This document shows positions 7,375 to 15,832 of a stretch of 64,000 nucleotides of DNA, piece after piece (the first letter of the stretch is position 1; each line of letters opens with the position of its first letter). Origin of the DNA: Ligilactobacillus pobuzihii E100301 = KCTC 13174 (GTDB lineage: Bacteria > Bacillota > Bacilli > Lactobacillales > Lactobacillaceae); assembly GCF_000349725.1 (NCBI RefSeq), contig NZ_KB714693.1, positions 279,770 to 343,769 on the forward strand, written 5' to 3'. The position numbers and the translations under genes were made by a program. The notes below the pieces were generated by a model. It was not told the origin of the DNA. It saw only the letters and a list, made by a program, of their open reading frames with translations, and did not search any database.

Positions 7375-10218
7375 ATGTCTAAAATATTTGGAAAATTAAG
7401 TGCCAATATTCATCAACATGCTAAGTGGTGGATCGGAATAATTTTAGCAATAACTATCGGTTTGGCATTTGGATTACCCAACCTTGAAATCAAGATGGGT
7501 AATGATGTCTTCGTTAGTAATAATTCTGCAATTAGTAAAGATTCTAATAAATACATGCACCATTTTGGCGGTGACTCATATTATATTATGCAGTCTGGAA
7601 AACAGTCTGATATTTTATCGCATGATAATATGCAGGAATTATCCAAGTTTGATAGAAAAATCAGAGATGTTGATAATGTCCGTGGAACAACGGATTTAGT
7701 AACTGTAATGAACCAAGAATTGGCAAATGCAGGTAAAGGGAAGTCTGACAGCCTATCTGGCCAATTTGATATGAATAATTCAAAACTACAAAAAGATTTG
7801 ATGAATTCACTGTCAGATAAACAAAAAAATAAGCTTCAAAATCAGATTCAAGCTAGTTTAACGGATCAACAAGAGCAACAAGTACAAAAGTATGTGGCTG
7901 GTCAGTTAAGTGACCAACAGCAACAAAAATTACAAAATGAGATCCAAGCTAGTTTATCAAATCAACAAAAGCAACAAGTACAAAGCTATGTTGTTCAAAA
8001 TGTCTTAAATGATCAACAAAAACAGCAGATGGCACAAGCACAACAGTCTGGTAGTGCTGATCCTGCTCAAATGCAACAGATGATGCAAAAGGCGTTGAAC
8101 CAACAACAACAAGTACAAGTACAAAAATATACACAGTCGATCCTGACATCGAAACAACAGGCTATGATGCAAAGTGCACTGAATGACCAACAGCAAGATA
8201 GCCTGCAAAAATACACTATGAGCATTTTAAATGGACAACAAAAAAATTCGATGGTTAAAACTGTTGTGCCAATGTTGCCTAAGGTTCAAAATATGTCGAC
8301 AGCACTTTTACGCGATATTTTCTTAAGTGATAATGGCAAAGTTCCAAGTGAAATGGAGCAAATGTTACCTAAGAACGGTAAAATGAACTTGGTTTTGATC
8401 AATACTAGTGAAAAAGCTTCTAGCATGGATACTGACGTTCAGTTAAACCATGACATTAACAAAGTTATCAAAAATGCGAACTTTAGCGATGGCATTAAAG
8501 TTAAATTAGCTGGACAGCCAGGGATCTTAGGTCAGATCCGGACAGAAGTTTTGAGTAGTATGATCACGATGTTTGCCATTGCCATTGTGATTATGATCAT
8601 TGTTTTGGCTTTGATCTTCCCTGTTCGTCGCCGTTTGTTGGCATTGTTATTCGTGGTGCCAAGTTTAATTTGGACATTTGGTCTGATGGGTTGGTTTGAT
8701 TTACCAATTACTTTAGCCACGATGGCTACACTCCCGATCATTATTGGCTTAGGGACAGATTTCGGTGTTCAGTTTCATAATCGTTATGAAGAAGAATTTC
8801 GAAAACGTAAGGATGCTAAAAAAGCCGCTAAGGAATCTATCCACAAGATGGGTCCAGCAGTTGGAGTTGCTTTAATAGTCATGACTTTCAGCTTTTTGAC
8901 CCTTTTCTTGTCTAGAGCCCCACTAATGCAACAATTTGGGCTGACGCTTGCAATTGGTGTGATCAGTAGTTACATTGTTGAATTTAGTTTAATGTTTGGT
9001 AGTTTAAGTCTGTTGGATTCTGACAAACGTAAGAAAAATAAAAACAAAAAAAATAAACAAACTAAAATTAAACAGCCAAGTATTTTATCTAAAGTCTTGG
9101 CTAGATACGCTAACTTTGTTACTCATCATGCGGGTATCGTAATGTTGATCGGCGTGGTCTTAGGTGTTTTTGGCTTCTCAGTTGAAAAAAATATCGATGT
9201 TGAAACAGATATTACTAAATTTATCCCACAAAACATGACAGCTTTGAAAAATACTAAGGCCTTGCAAAATAATATTGGTTCAACGACTTATATTACTTAT
9301 CTTGTTGATGCAGGTGATTTGGATGTTCGTTCACAGGACAATATTCAAACTATCGATAAACTAGGTAAAAAAGTTGATAATAAGTATTCTGGTGTTACTG
9401 ATGTTCAAAGTATTTCTAGTCAGTATAAATCCGCTGGTGGCAAACTTAATGCTAGCCAATCCGATATTGATCAGCAGATCAAATTATTGCCAAAAGCTTT
9501 GACAAGTACAATGATCAGTGATGATCATCATTATGCTACAATGCAATTCAAGGTCAAAGAAGACCTTTCTTCAGCTGATCAATTAATATTGATGAACAAG
9601 ATAACTAAGACACTTAAGCATGGCAATGGAGATTTGAAGATTTCACCAGCTGGTGCTCAATCAATGATGCTAGTTGCGATCGATAATATTTCAGCTAACC
9701 ATACATTGATCGAACTTGTAGGTTTAGCTGTTATCTTCGTGATTTTATTCTTGATTTATAAAAATTGGCGGGTAGCCTTGTATCCAGTAGTTCCGATCTT
9801 GATCGTCCTTGGTTTATCGCCATTGACCTTATGGTTGATCGGAACACCGTATAATCCATTAACTATTACACTTAGTGCTTTAGTTCTCGGGATCGGTACA
9901 GAGTTTACGATTTTGATTTTGGAAAGATACCGAGAAGAATATTCTAAGAGTCATGATACTAGGAAGTCGATCGTTCAATCTGTTTCTTCTGTTGGTTCTG
10001 CGATCACTGTTTCTGGTTTAACAGTTGTGGGTGGATTTACAGCTATCATGTTCTCTAACTTCCCTATTTTGCGTCAATTCGGGTTGATCACCGTACTTGA
10101 TACAGCCTATGCCTTGATCAGTGCGTTAACGATCTTGCCAGCATTTATTTACTTGCTGCGTGATCGTAAAGAAGAAAAGAAGAATCAGCGAAATGAAGAT
10201 ACTGATAAAATTGAGTAG
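7375..10218 (+). CDS. MMPL/RND-type transporter with Gln-rich insert
   Basis: 947 residues. TM1 (about 20-38), a large extracytoplasmic loop, five helices (about 385-560), a Lys/Asn-rich linker, then a second TM1-loop-five-helix half: the duplicated HAE3/MMPL architecture. GTDFGVQFHNRYEEE and GTEFTILILERYREE at equal places in the two halves are the helix-4 motifs of the family. The first loop holds a Gln-rich stretch (about residues 145-300) built of a repeated 32-residue pattern around LQNQIQASL and QQVQKYV, probably coiled-coil. Such pumps move lipids or hydrophobic compounds; the substrate is unknown. A TetR gene lies convergent downstream. Confidence 0.85.
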   Translation: MSKIFGKLSANIHQHAKWWIGIILAITIGLAFGLPNLEIKMGNDVFVSNNSAISKDSNKYMHHFGGDSYYIMQSGKQSDILSHDNMQELSKFDRKIRDVDNVRGTTDLVTVMNQELANAGKGKSDSLSGQFDMNNSKLQKDLMNSLSDKQKNKLQNQIQASLTDQQEQQVQKYVAGQLSDQQQQKLQNEIQASLSNQQKQQVQSYVVQNVLNDQQKQQMAQAQQSGSADPAQMQQMMQKALNQQQQVQVQKYTQSILTSKQQAMMQSALNDQQQDSLQKYTMSILNGQQKNSMVKTVVPMLPKVQNMSTALLRDIFLSDNGKVPSEMEQMLPKNGKMNLVLINTSEKASSMDTDVQLNHDINKVIKNANFSDGIKVKLAGQPGILGQIRTEVLSSMITMFAIAIVIMIIVLALIFPVRRRLLALLFVVPSLIWTFGLMGWFDLPITLATMATLPIIIGLGTDFGVQFHNRYEEEFRKRKDAKKAAKESIHKMGPAVGVALIVMTFSFLTLFLSRAPLMQQFGLTLAIGVISSYIVEFSLMFGSLSLLDSDKRKKNKNKKNKQTKIKQPSILSKVLARYANFVTHHAGIVMLIGVVLGVFGFSVEKNIDVETDITKFIPQNMTALKNTKALQNNIGSTTYITYLVDAGDLDVRSQDNIQTIDKLGKKVDNKYSGVTDVQSISSQYKSAGGKLNASQSDIDQQIKLLPKALTSTMISDDHHYATMQFKVKEDLSSADQLILMNKITKTLKHGNGDLKISPAGAQSMMLVAIDNISANHTLIELVGLAVIFVILFLIYKNWRVALYPVVPILIVLGLSPLTLWLIGTPYNPLTITLSALVLGIGTEFTILILERYREEYSKSHDTRKSIVQSVSSVGSAITVSGLTVVGGFTAIMFSNFPILRQFGLITVLDTAYALISALTILPAFIYLLRDRKEEKKNQRNEDTDKIE

Positions 10219-10242
10219 ATAAGAACGTTAGACAAAAAAATA

Positions 10243-10454
10243 GAGCGGGACAAAAGTCGTTTTGAAGCAAGTGTGTAACGTCGTTTACGCCATTTTTGGC
10301 CGTAGCAAAGCGCAGGACAGGAATGGCGTAAATGGCAGTATATTGAGGATTCAGACTTTTGAAACGCGTTTATGCTATAAAAATTACAAGCGATAATTTG
10401 ATTATTTTTAGCAAAAGAAGAGACTGGAACATTGTTTTGTCCCAGCCTCTTTTT
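10243..10454 (+). repeat. Interspersed multi-hairpin element, subtype B
   Basis: Begins AGAGCGGGACAAAAGTCG and ends with the hairpin GAGACTGG / CCCAGCCTC followed by T6, a good intrinsic terminator. Internally GTAACGTCGTTTACGCCAT (10275-10293) is mirrored by ATGGCGTAAATGGCAGTAT (10323-10341). It lies between the convergent MMPL and TetR genes. Same subtype as 15342 and the inner part of 54754. Confidence 0.8.
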
Positions 10455-10467
10455 TGTTTGAAAACAA

Positions 10468-11013
10468 TTATATTAGTTTTTGAAATGCTTCAAATAAGAA
10501 ATTTTTGACTTGTTGCATATTTTCTTTGGAAGGATTTTCAAATAGTTTAGTTAAAACTCCCATGACTGAATTAGTGATAAAAGAAACCATTAGCTCAGGA
10601 TAAGCAGACTCATTTACGATTTTAACGATCATATCATTTTGCAAGTCTTTTTCTTTCAAACGAGAAGTGATGAGATCTTCAAGTATTCTAGAAAATTCGG
10701 GAAAAAATTTGCTATATTGATCAGGGAGCAGATTTTGGATCAAGTGTAAGTTTTGTACGAGGAAACGATCGATCTCAGCTAAAGTATCTCGTTGGTTTTT
10801 GTTAGCTTCTCGACTTAAACGATCGGCTAATTCTTCCAGCAAATTTTCAGCTAGATCAAACTTATCGTTAAAATAACGGTAAAATGTGCTGCGATGTATC
10901 ATTGCTGCCTCACAGATCTGATTAACTGTGATGTTGGCGAAACTGTTAGTTTCTAGCAAGTCAAAAAGTGAAAGAATTATTTCTTTTTTAGTTCGTTTTT
11001 GGGTTTGTGACAA
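10468..11013 (-). CDS. TetR/AcrR family regulator
   Basis: 181 residues starting at TTG; AAGGAG lies 10 bases upstream. The N-terminal helix-turn-helix (about 10-55) reads ITVNQICEAAMIHRSTFYRYF, cut here to its sense: a TetR HTH with the YRYF end. The C-terminal ligand domain is not recognisable further. Upstream, two direct AAATGTTTA repeats (near 11073-11096) could be its own operator. It faces the MMPL gene tail to tail, so control of that exporter is a reasonable guess. Confidence 0.88.
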   Translation of the reverse strand: MSQTQKRTKKEIILSLFDLLETNSFANITVNQICEAAMIHRSTFYRYFNDKFDLAENLLEELADRLSREANKNQRDTLAEIDRFLVQNLHLIQNLLPDQYSKFFPEFSRILEDLITSRLKEKDLQNDMIVKIVNESAYPELMVSFITNSVMGVLTKLFENPSKENMQQVKNFLFEAFQKLI

Positions 11014-11126
11014 TATGAGAAGCTCCTTAGTTAAAAGATGATCTATCAGTGAGCATAAGCAATAATTTAGTAAACATTTATTCTAAACATTTGCGTATGA
11101 GAAAAACGTCAATGTATTTTGACTTT

Positions 11127-11771
11127 TTAGGGAGTTAATCCTTTGACTAAAAAGTCGATTAAATTTTGCCGTGCTTGTTCAGTATCTTCCCAATTCTGAT
11201 GAAAAATTACAAAATAATTTAGAATAAAGCCAGTAATATTTGTTGCAATATAGCCCATGATCTCAGCGTTAGTCCAATTGACCATACGCTTATTTTTTTT
11301 GAGATTATCTATGACTTTAAAGAATTCATTTAAATCTTCTTGCGAGATCGCTTGAAATATTTTTTCGCGTACCACTGGCGTATATAAAGCTTCGCTAATA
11401 AAAATCTTAAATACATCTAAGTTAAGGTTGATGAATTTAGAACGATCCTCGATCAACATGGTAATGAAGTCAAGTAATTCTAATTTTTCTGAATGGAACA
11501 TTTTATTAGTTATAGCGTTCAATTCTGATGGTAAGATCTTACTCGTTAATGGATCTAAGATCGCTAGTAACAGGTGTTCTTTATCGTGAAAATGACGAAA
11601 AATACTGCCCTCTGATACGCTAGCTTTCCGGGCAATTTCGCCAGTGCTTGTATTGGAGAAGCCTTTCTGTGAAAATAGTGAGATCGCTGCGTCGATTACG
11701 GCAGATTGTTTAGTGGTCAGCTCTTTTTTGACATCTTCTTTTACATTAATAATATTTTGGTTCGTCATCAT
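11127..11771 (-). CDS. TetR/AcrR family regulator
   Basis: 214 residues from the ATG 8 bases behind AGGAGG; a GTG three codons upstream is too near the ribosome site. TetR HTH about residues 20-65 (TGEIARKASVSEGSIFRHF). The ligand-binding half is not assignable. It lies downstream of a small membrane-protein gene on the same strand but is separated from it by about 470 bp with a relic and a terminator, so it has its own promoter. Confidence 0.88.
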   Translation of the reverse strand: MMTNQNIINVKEDVKKELTTKQSAVIDAAISLFSQKGFSNTSTGEIARKASVSEGSIFRHFHDKEHLLLAILDPLTSKILPSELNAITNKMFHSEKLELLDFITMLIEDRSKFINLNLDVFKIFISEALYTPVVREKIFQAISQEDLNEFFKVIDNLKKNKRMVNWTNAEIMGYIATNITGFILNYFVIFHQNWEDTEQARQNLIDFLVKGLTP

Positions 11772-11831
11772 TTTATACACCTCCTATTTTTGATATGTTA
11801 TATATTTATTGTGCAAAATGAATTTAAAATG

Positions 11832-11847
11832 GTCAAATTATTTTGAC
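11832..11847. promoter_or_regulatory. Possible operator of the TetR gene
   Basis: Near-perfect palindrome GTCAAATTATTTTGAC about 60 bp upstream of the TetR start. The size suits a TetR dimer. Inference only. Confidence 0.35.
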
Positions 11848-12011
11848 TAATTGAACTGGCGATCAGCTTCTTTTAAAAATAAGTTGATTAAGTTTAAACA
11901 AAGCTCGCGCCCCGCAGACATCGTATTTTCGACCCATTCGTCAAAGAAACTTTCTTGATAAAGGACTTTCTCGCCATTTTTATTAAAATCACTCCACAAT
12001 TGTGCCACCAT
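11847..12011 (-). pseudogene. Short open frame, probably a gene remnant
   Basis: An in-frame stretch of 54 codons from an ATG ends at TAG; it is rich in F, W, E and N and looks protein-like (QESFFDEWVENTM). No ribosome site precedes the ATG and the frame continues 12 codons upstream, so this is more likely the tail of a decayed gene than a working small gene. Not recognised. Confidence 0.3.
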
Positions 12012-12159
12012 TGTTGTAAAATATTCATTAAAAAATAACTTTCTCTTTCATTGTTTTGTCGTAATTACAATTGTAACAGAGAGTTATTTCTCTTTTTTAT
12101 CTTTTTACAATCTCACCCATAAACACTTTACGCTAACTGACCATTTTTAATTTTACCGT

Positions 12160-12197
12160 TAAAAAAATCTACCGTGGCGGACACTGGTAGATCTTTT
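12160..12197. terminator. Bidirectional terminator-like hairpin
   Basis: ATCTACC (12167-12173) pairs with GGTAGAT (12186-12192), flanked by A7 and T5. On the minus strand it ends the small membrane-protein gene. Confidence 0.75.
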
Positions 12198-12238
12198 TGG
12201 TAAATAATTATCTTTCAAATAAATCTTAGTAAGTTTGA

Positions 12239-12517
12239 TCAAGCAGTTTGATTATGACTTGCATTGTTTGTGTTATAACCATAATAGAATTGAAGAATTG
12301 CTACTACGATGTTTGCAATGTTAACTGCCATCAACCAGCCAGTTAATGCTGCGACAGGTGCGGCACCGAAGTATACCCACCAACCCCAGATCAAAGCAAC
12401 TACGTTGATCCATGCGAATGTCTTTTGATAGTTTTCCTGATCACGAACAAACCACATCCAAATTACGTTTACTACGAACCAAACAGCTAAAATCCAAAAT
12501 GTCCAAGTATATAACAT
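12239..12517 (-). CDS. Small Trp-rich membrane protein
   Basis: 92 residues from the ATG at 12517, chosen for AAAGGAGGA 7 bases upstream. Three or four hydrophobic helices cover nearly the whole length, with many Trp and aromatic residues (YTWTFWILAVWF), then a polar tail. I do not recognise the family. It has its own strong promoter with an operator palindrome right behind it, so it is tightly controlled, perhaps by one of the two TetR proteins nearby. Confidence 0.75.
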   Translation of the reverse strand: MLYTWTFWILAVWFVVNVIWMWFVRDQENYQKTFAWINVVALIWGWWVYFGAAPVAALTGWLMAVNIANIVVAILQFYYGYNTNNASHNQTA

Positions 12518-12547
12518 AATTCTTTCCTCCTTTGGTTGTCGTCTTGC

Positions 12548-12616
12548 ACTCACTAAATAGTGAGTACTTACTATCTATCTACACTTTAAGTATAACGTAT
12601 TTAGCTGTGTTGTCAA
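12548..12616 (-). promoter_or_regulatory. Strong promoter with downstream operator palindrome
   Basis: On the minus strand: -35 TTGACA (12611-12616), 16-bp spacer, -10 TATACT (12589-12594). Just downstream lies the perfect 18-bp palindrome ACTCACTAAATAGTGAGT (12548-12565), overlapped by a second, imperfect one centred on AGTACT. The placement suits repression by a dimeric repressor of the TetR type. Confidence 0.75.
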
Positions 12617-12975
12617 ATTGTGGTCAACTTATTCACATAATTTGTTAAAATATAATTTTAATAGAAACCGCTTAAAGTTCTGGTATAAAGTGTTTTTTAC
12701 TAAATGCAAAGAATTCATTAAGAAGGGCAAGAAAAGAAACAATAAGAACTGAGCTGGTCGATGAAGTTAGCCCAAAATAAAGTGTTCGGTTTAGTAGTAT
12801 GTTTTGGCTTTTTAAATTGGTATCAAAAATGCAGTTGAGTTCTCAAACGATAAAAAACACCTCCATCTTTTAAAAAATAAAAGCTGGAGGTACATGGATA
12901 TCAGTCAGGGTAAAGATTTGAGTATGCTCATGTTAAGATGGCTTTATCTAAAATTGGAATAGTGGGGGGATTTTA
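12617..12975. other. Intergenic stretch with one hairpin
   Basis: No gene seen. An inverted repeat ACCTCCA (12859-12865) / TGGAGGT (12885-12891) with a T run on the minus-strand side looks like a minus-strand terminator without a gene to serve. GTGGGGGGA at 12962-12970 is the ribosome site of the next gene. Confidence 0.4.
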
Positions 12976-14069
12976 ATGGGATTAAATAAACCATTTCTGG
13001 ACCAGATCAGCCAAACAAAACCAGGAAAAAATAATTTGATCACGGATGTTCCTGGAGTAACAGTCGGGCACCAAACGCTTGTGACCGACCGTTTAAAAAC
13101 GGGTGTGACAGCGATCATTCCGACTAAAAATAATGTTTTTGAACACAAACTAGCGGCCGCTGGTTATGTGATCAATGGTTTTGGTAAAAGTACGGGTTTA
13201 GTCCAGGTCGACGAATTGGGGACGTTAGAAACCCCGATAGTTTTAACTAACACTTTGTCGGTCGGTGTTGCGTATAATTATTTAGTCAAAAAAGCACTTG
13301 CTGAAAATTCAGAGATCGGATTAGCAACGGGAACGGTCAATTCAATGGTTATGGAATGTAATGATGGTGCAGTTAATAATATCCGAAATCTAGGGGTCAC
13401 TGAAGATGATGTGGCACAAGCATTTTCTAGTGCTGGTAAAATATTTGCTGAAGGCTGCGTTGGTGGTGGGACTGGTATGTGCTGTTATGACCTTAAAGGC
13501 GGTATTGGTTCTGCTTCACGGCAAATTGAAATTGATGGGCAGACTTTTACTTTAGGTGCGTTAGTTATGTCAAACTACGGTTATGTTTCAGATCTTGATA
13601 TCTACGACCATCAACTAGGCAACAAAATCAGTCAGCTGTCTGAATATAATAAACGAGATGAAGATGGCAGTATCATTACCGTCATTGCAACAGATATTCC
13701 ATTTGATACGCGGCAATTAAAAAGGATCGCTAAACGTTCAAGTGTAGGTATACTGGTTCTTTTATTGGTAATGATTCTGGGGAGATAACGTTGGCGTTTT
13801 CGACAGCTAACCAGATCGAACATTTCCCTAAACAGCAATTAATGACTCGCCAAGCTATTTCTGATGACCAAATGGACCGTTACTTTAGGATGACAGTTTC
13901 GGCGGTAGAAGAAGCTATTTTAAGCTCACTTGTTCATGCTAAAACAACGATCGACCGTAAAGGACAGGAACGCTTAAGTTTGACAGATGCGTTGGCTAAA
14001 GTTCAACAACAAGCTAGTGGTATGGATGAGGATGTTGCTAATCTACAAGAAAAATTAGGCTTATTATAA
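12976..14069 (+). pseudogene. P1 family peptidase (DmpA-like), frameshifted
   Basis: The first frame gives 270 residues starting with DVPGVTVGH, GVTAIIP and GLATGTVNSMVMECND, clear P1/DmpA aminopeptidase signatures. The autocatalytic nucleophile is Ser232 in DGSII. At about 13749 (VGI, then TGS) the reading passes into the +1 frame, which continues TGSFIGNDSG and LAFSTANQIEHFP to 14069, the normal C-terminus. One or a few bases are missing relative to the family. So the gene is either recently inactivated or carries a sequencing error; the rest shows no decay. Intact members cleave N-terminal residues or beta-amino peptides. Confidence 0.85.
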
Positions 14070-14092
14070 AAAAAGTGGCTCAAACAATAAAA

Positions 14093-14165
14093 AGATTGCG
14101 ACACAATGGACTTTTGCATCTGACATTATGTCGCGATCTTTACTTGTAGAGCTAGTTTTTTATCT
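14093..14165 (+). terminator. Terminator between convergent genes
   Basis: AGATTGCGACACAATG (14093-14108) pairs with CATTATGTCGCGATCT (14124-14139); a T run follows after GAGCTAG. It ends the P1 peptidase gene and may serve the convergent phosphodiesterase. Confidence 0.75.
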
Positions 14166-14193
14166 TTTTTCAACCGCCAAGTCTGATGGTGGC

Positions 14194-14904
14194 TTAAAGC
14201 AACGTTAATTTTATTTGTGCTTCGTATTGGTCACGAAGTTTCGTAATTGTTTCAAAATCATCAGTAATGATGCCAGTTATACCATGCTTCAATAACAAGG
14301 TAGCTTTGCGCTTATCGTTAACAGTCCACACACGCTGTAAAATACCAGCTGACTGGTAATGTTTGAGGTGTAATCCGCTGAGGCCTTCTTTTTTAATTGT
14401 TTTTTCCGGGTGAAAAATTCTGTGCGATGACAGGAAATTATAGTTTTGATCTGGATCGATACTGCGACAATTTCTTAAAGTTTGAAGATCAAATGAAGAG
14501 TAGATCATTGGATGAACTAAGTTAGTTTGAGCTACCATTTGCAAAACTATTTTTTCGATTCCGGGATAATGGATCTTGTTGGTCTTAAGTTCTAAATTAG
14601 CTTGAACATCTTGGCCAGCTAATAGGTCTAAAACTTCAGCAAGCGTTGGAATCGGTCGACCATTAGCTAATTTAAAATTACGCAATTGTGCTAATGTATA
14701 GTCATGAATACGTCCACTGCCATTGGTGGTTCGGTCTAGGGTCTCATCATGGATCACTACAGGTATCTGATCTTTGGATAAATGAACATCAAATTCAATT
14801 CCATCGATCCCTTGAGCTAGTGCGTATTTGAAACCGGCTAAAGAATTTTCAGGAAATTTGACGGGGGCACCACGGTGGCCAAAAATCAGGGTATGATCAG
14901 TCAT
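14194..14904 (-). CDS. Glycerophosphodiester phosphodiesterase
   Basis: 236 residues, cytoplasmic type without signal peptide. HRGAPVKFPENSLAGF carries the catalytic HR and ENS; GIEFDVHLSKD and VVIHDETLDRTT give the metal ligands and catalytic His; WTVNDK near the end is also typical. It hydrolyses glycerophosphodiesters to glycerol 3-phosphate and alcohol. Length fits UgpQ-type enzymes. GGAGA lies before the ATG. It stands alone. Confidence 0.9.
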   Translation of the reverse strand: MTDHTLIFGHRGAPVKFPENSLAGFKYALAQGIDGIEFDVHLSKDQIPVVIHDETLDRTTNGSGRIHDYTLAQLRNFKLANGRPIPTLAEVLDLLAGQDVQANLELKTNKIHYPGIEKIVLQMVAQTNLVHPMIYSSFDLQTLRNCRSIDPDQNYNFLSSHRIFHPEKTIKKEGLSGLHLKHYQSAGILQRVWTVNDKRKATLLLKHGITGIITDDFETITKLRDQYEAQIKLTLL

Positions 14905-15120
14905 TTTTGTTCTCCTTTTTAAGATTCATATTGTTGAATAACTTGTATGAAAGGTACACAAAAAATCGGCTAATGACTTTGAAAAACGCCCATATTTTTG
15001 CGCCCTTTCTCTCCAAGTATGGGCATTCTAGCACAGCCTAGTGTAGAATTAAACTAATTAGTATGAGCAACATTAATTTAATAGGTTCTATAATATTTAC
15101 TGCTTTAAGAGGAATATTAG
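14905..15120. other. Intergenic stretch with hairpin
   Basis: No gene seen. GCCCATA (14988-14994) pairs with TATGGGC (15018-15024) across a 23-base loop. Function unknown. Confidence 0.4.
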
Positions 15121-15345
15121 ATGCAAAAGAACGGTTATTGATCAAAAATTACTTTGTTTAGTTTATTAACGATTTTATGCACTGTTACTAGGCTGGTTTC
15201 TTTATCATTACCCAATGTTTTGCCTGTACAGCTGTGATAATGGTAGTAGCTTTACTATTAAGTATTGGCGACGCAATGATTTTGGCAGTACTAACGATGA
15301 TTGTTTCAAACATTTTTTAGGATTTGGCATTTGGACACTACCGAG
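15121..15345 (+). pseudogene. Decayed ECF transporter S-component, 5' part
   Basis: Reading across frames gives TLFSLLTILCTVTRLVSL, then LPNVLPV, then after a shift near 15228 SIGDAMILAVLTMIVSN, and after a second shift near 15317 LGFGIWTLPR. This order (LPNVxPV, GxGDAxILAxLTMxxSN, LGFGIWTL) is that of small ECF-type substrate-binding membrane proteins. There is an in-frame TGA at 15139. The match stops at about 15345 where the repeat element begins, so the element interrupts or replaced the rest. Confidence 0.55.
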
Positions 15346-15489
15346 ACTGGGACAAAACAATATTCCAGTCTCTTCTTTTGCTAAAAAATAATCAAATTAT
15401 CGCTTCTAATTTTTACAGCATAAACGCGTTTCAAAAGTACGAATCCTCAATGTAATACCGACTTCAAAACGACTTTTGTCCTGCTCTCG
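15342..15489 (-). repeat. Interspersed multi-hairpin element, subtype B, shortened
   Basis: Minus-strand copy: begins (plus strand) GAGACTGGGACAAAAC and ends CGACTTTTGTCCTGCTCTC. The central hairpin arms present at 10275-10341 are missing. It abuts the ECF relic directly. Confidence 0.78.
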
Positions 15490-15551
15490 TTTTAATTATT
15501 GGAACATTGAAAAAATGGACTTAACTTGTTATATCATTTAAATATCAAATA

Positions 15552-15653
15552 TTAGTTTGTGGCGGCTTAGGTTTTGAATACGTTTTTTTTGTGAGTTTAG
15601 TTCTGGCTATTTTGGGGTTCAGCGCCTTATTTATCATTCGATTGGAAAGTTAG
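15552..15653 (+). pseudogene. Relic of a transporter C-terminus
   Basis: An open stretch of 33 codons to TAG reads as one last membrane helix (GLGFEYVFFVSLVLAILGF) and a short basic end, like the final helix of an MFS protein. No start and no upstream part. Further hydrophobic codons follow to about 15700 in another frame. Confidence 0.35.
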
Positions 15654-15832
15654 TATTTTATTCGCTATTGTATTGATTGTTGCCGTGGCTGTTAGCTAAG
15701 TGTTTTAAAAAGCAATAAATGATCGCTTTAGCTCTTCTTAGCTGATTTTTTTATTTAAGAATGGTAAATTTATATTATGCAATTTTTAAATGTTGTCTTT
15801 GTGAAATATTTGAAAGACATAGAGAGGAGCTT

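Noticed and set aside
12859-12891. Terminator on the minus strand
   Set aside because: Good hairpin and T run, but no minus-strand gene ends here; kept only as a hairpin.
13791-14069. Separate 92-residue gene
   Set aside because: No ribosome site; it is the natural C-terminus of the P1 peptidase in the shifted frame.
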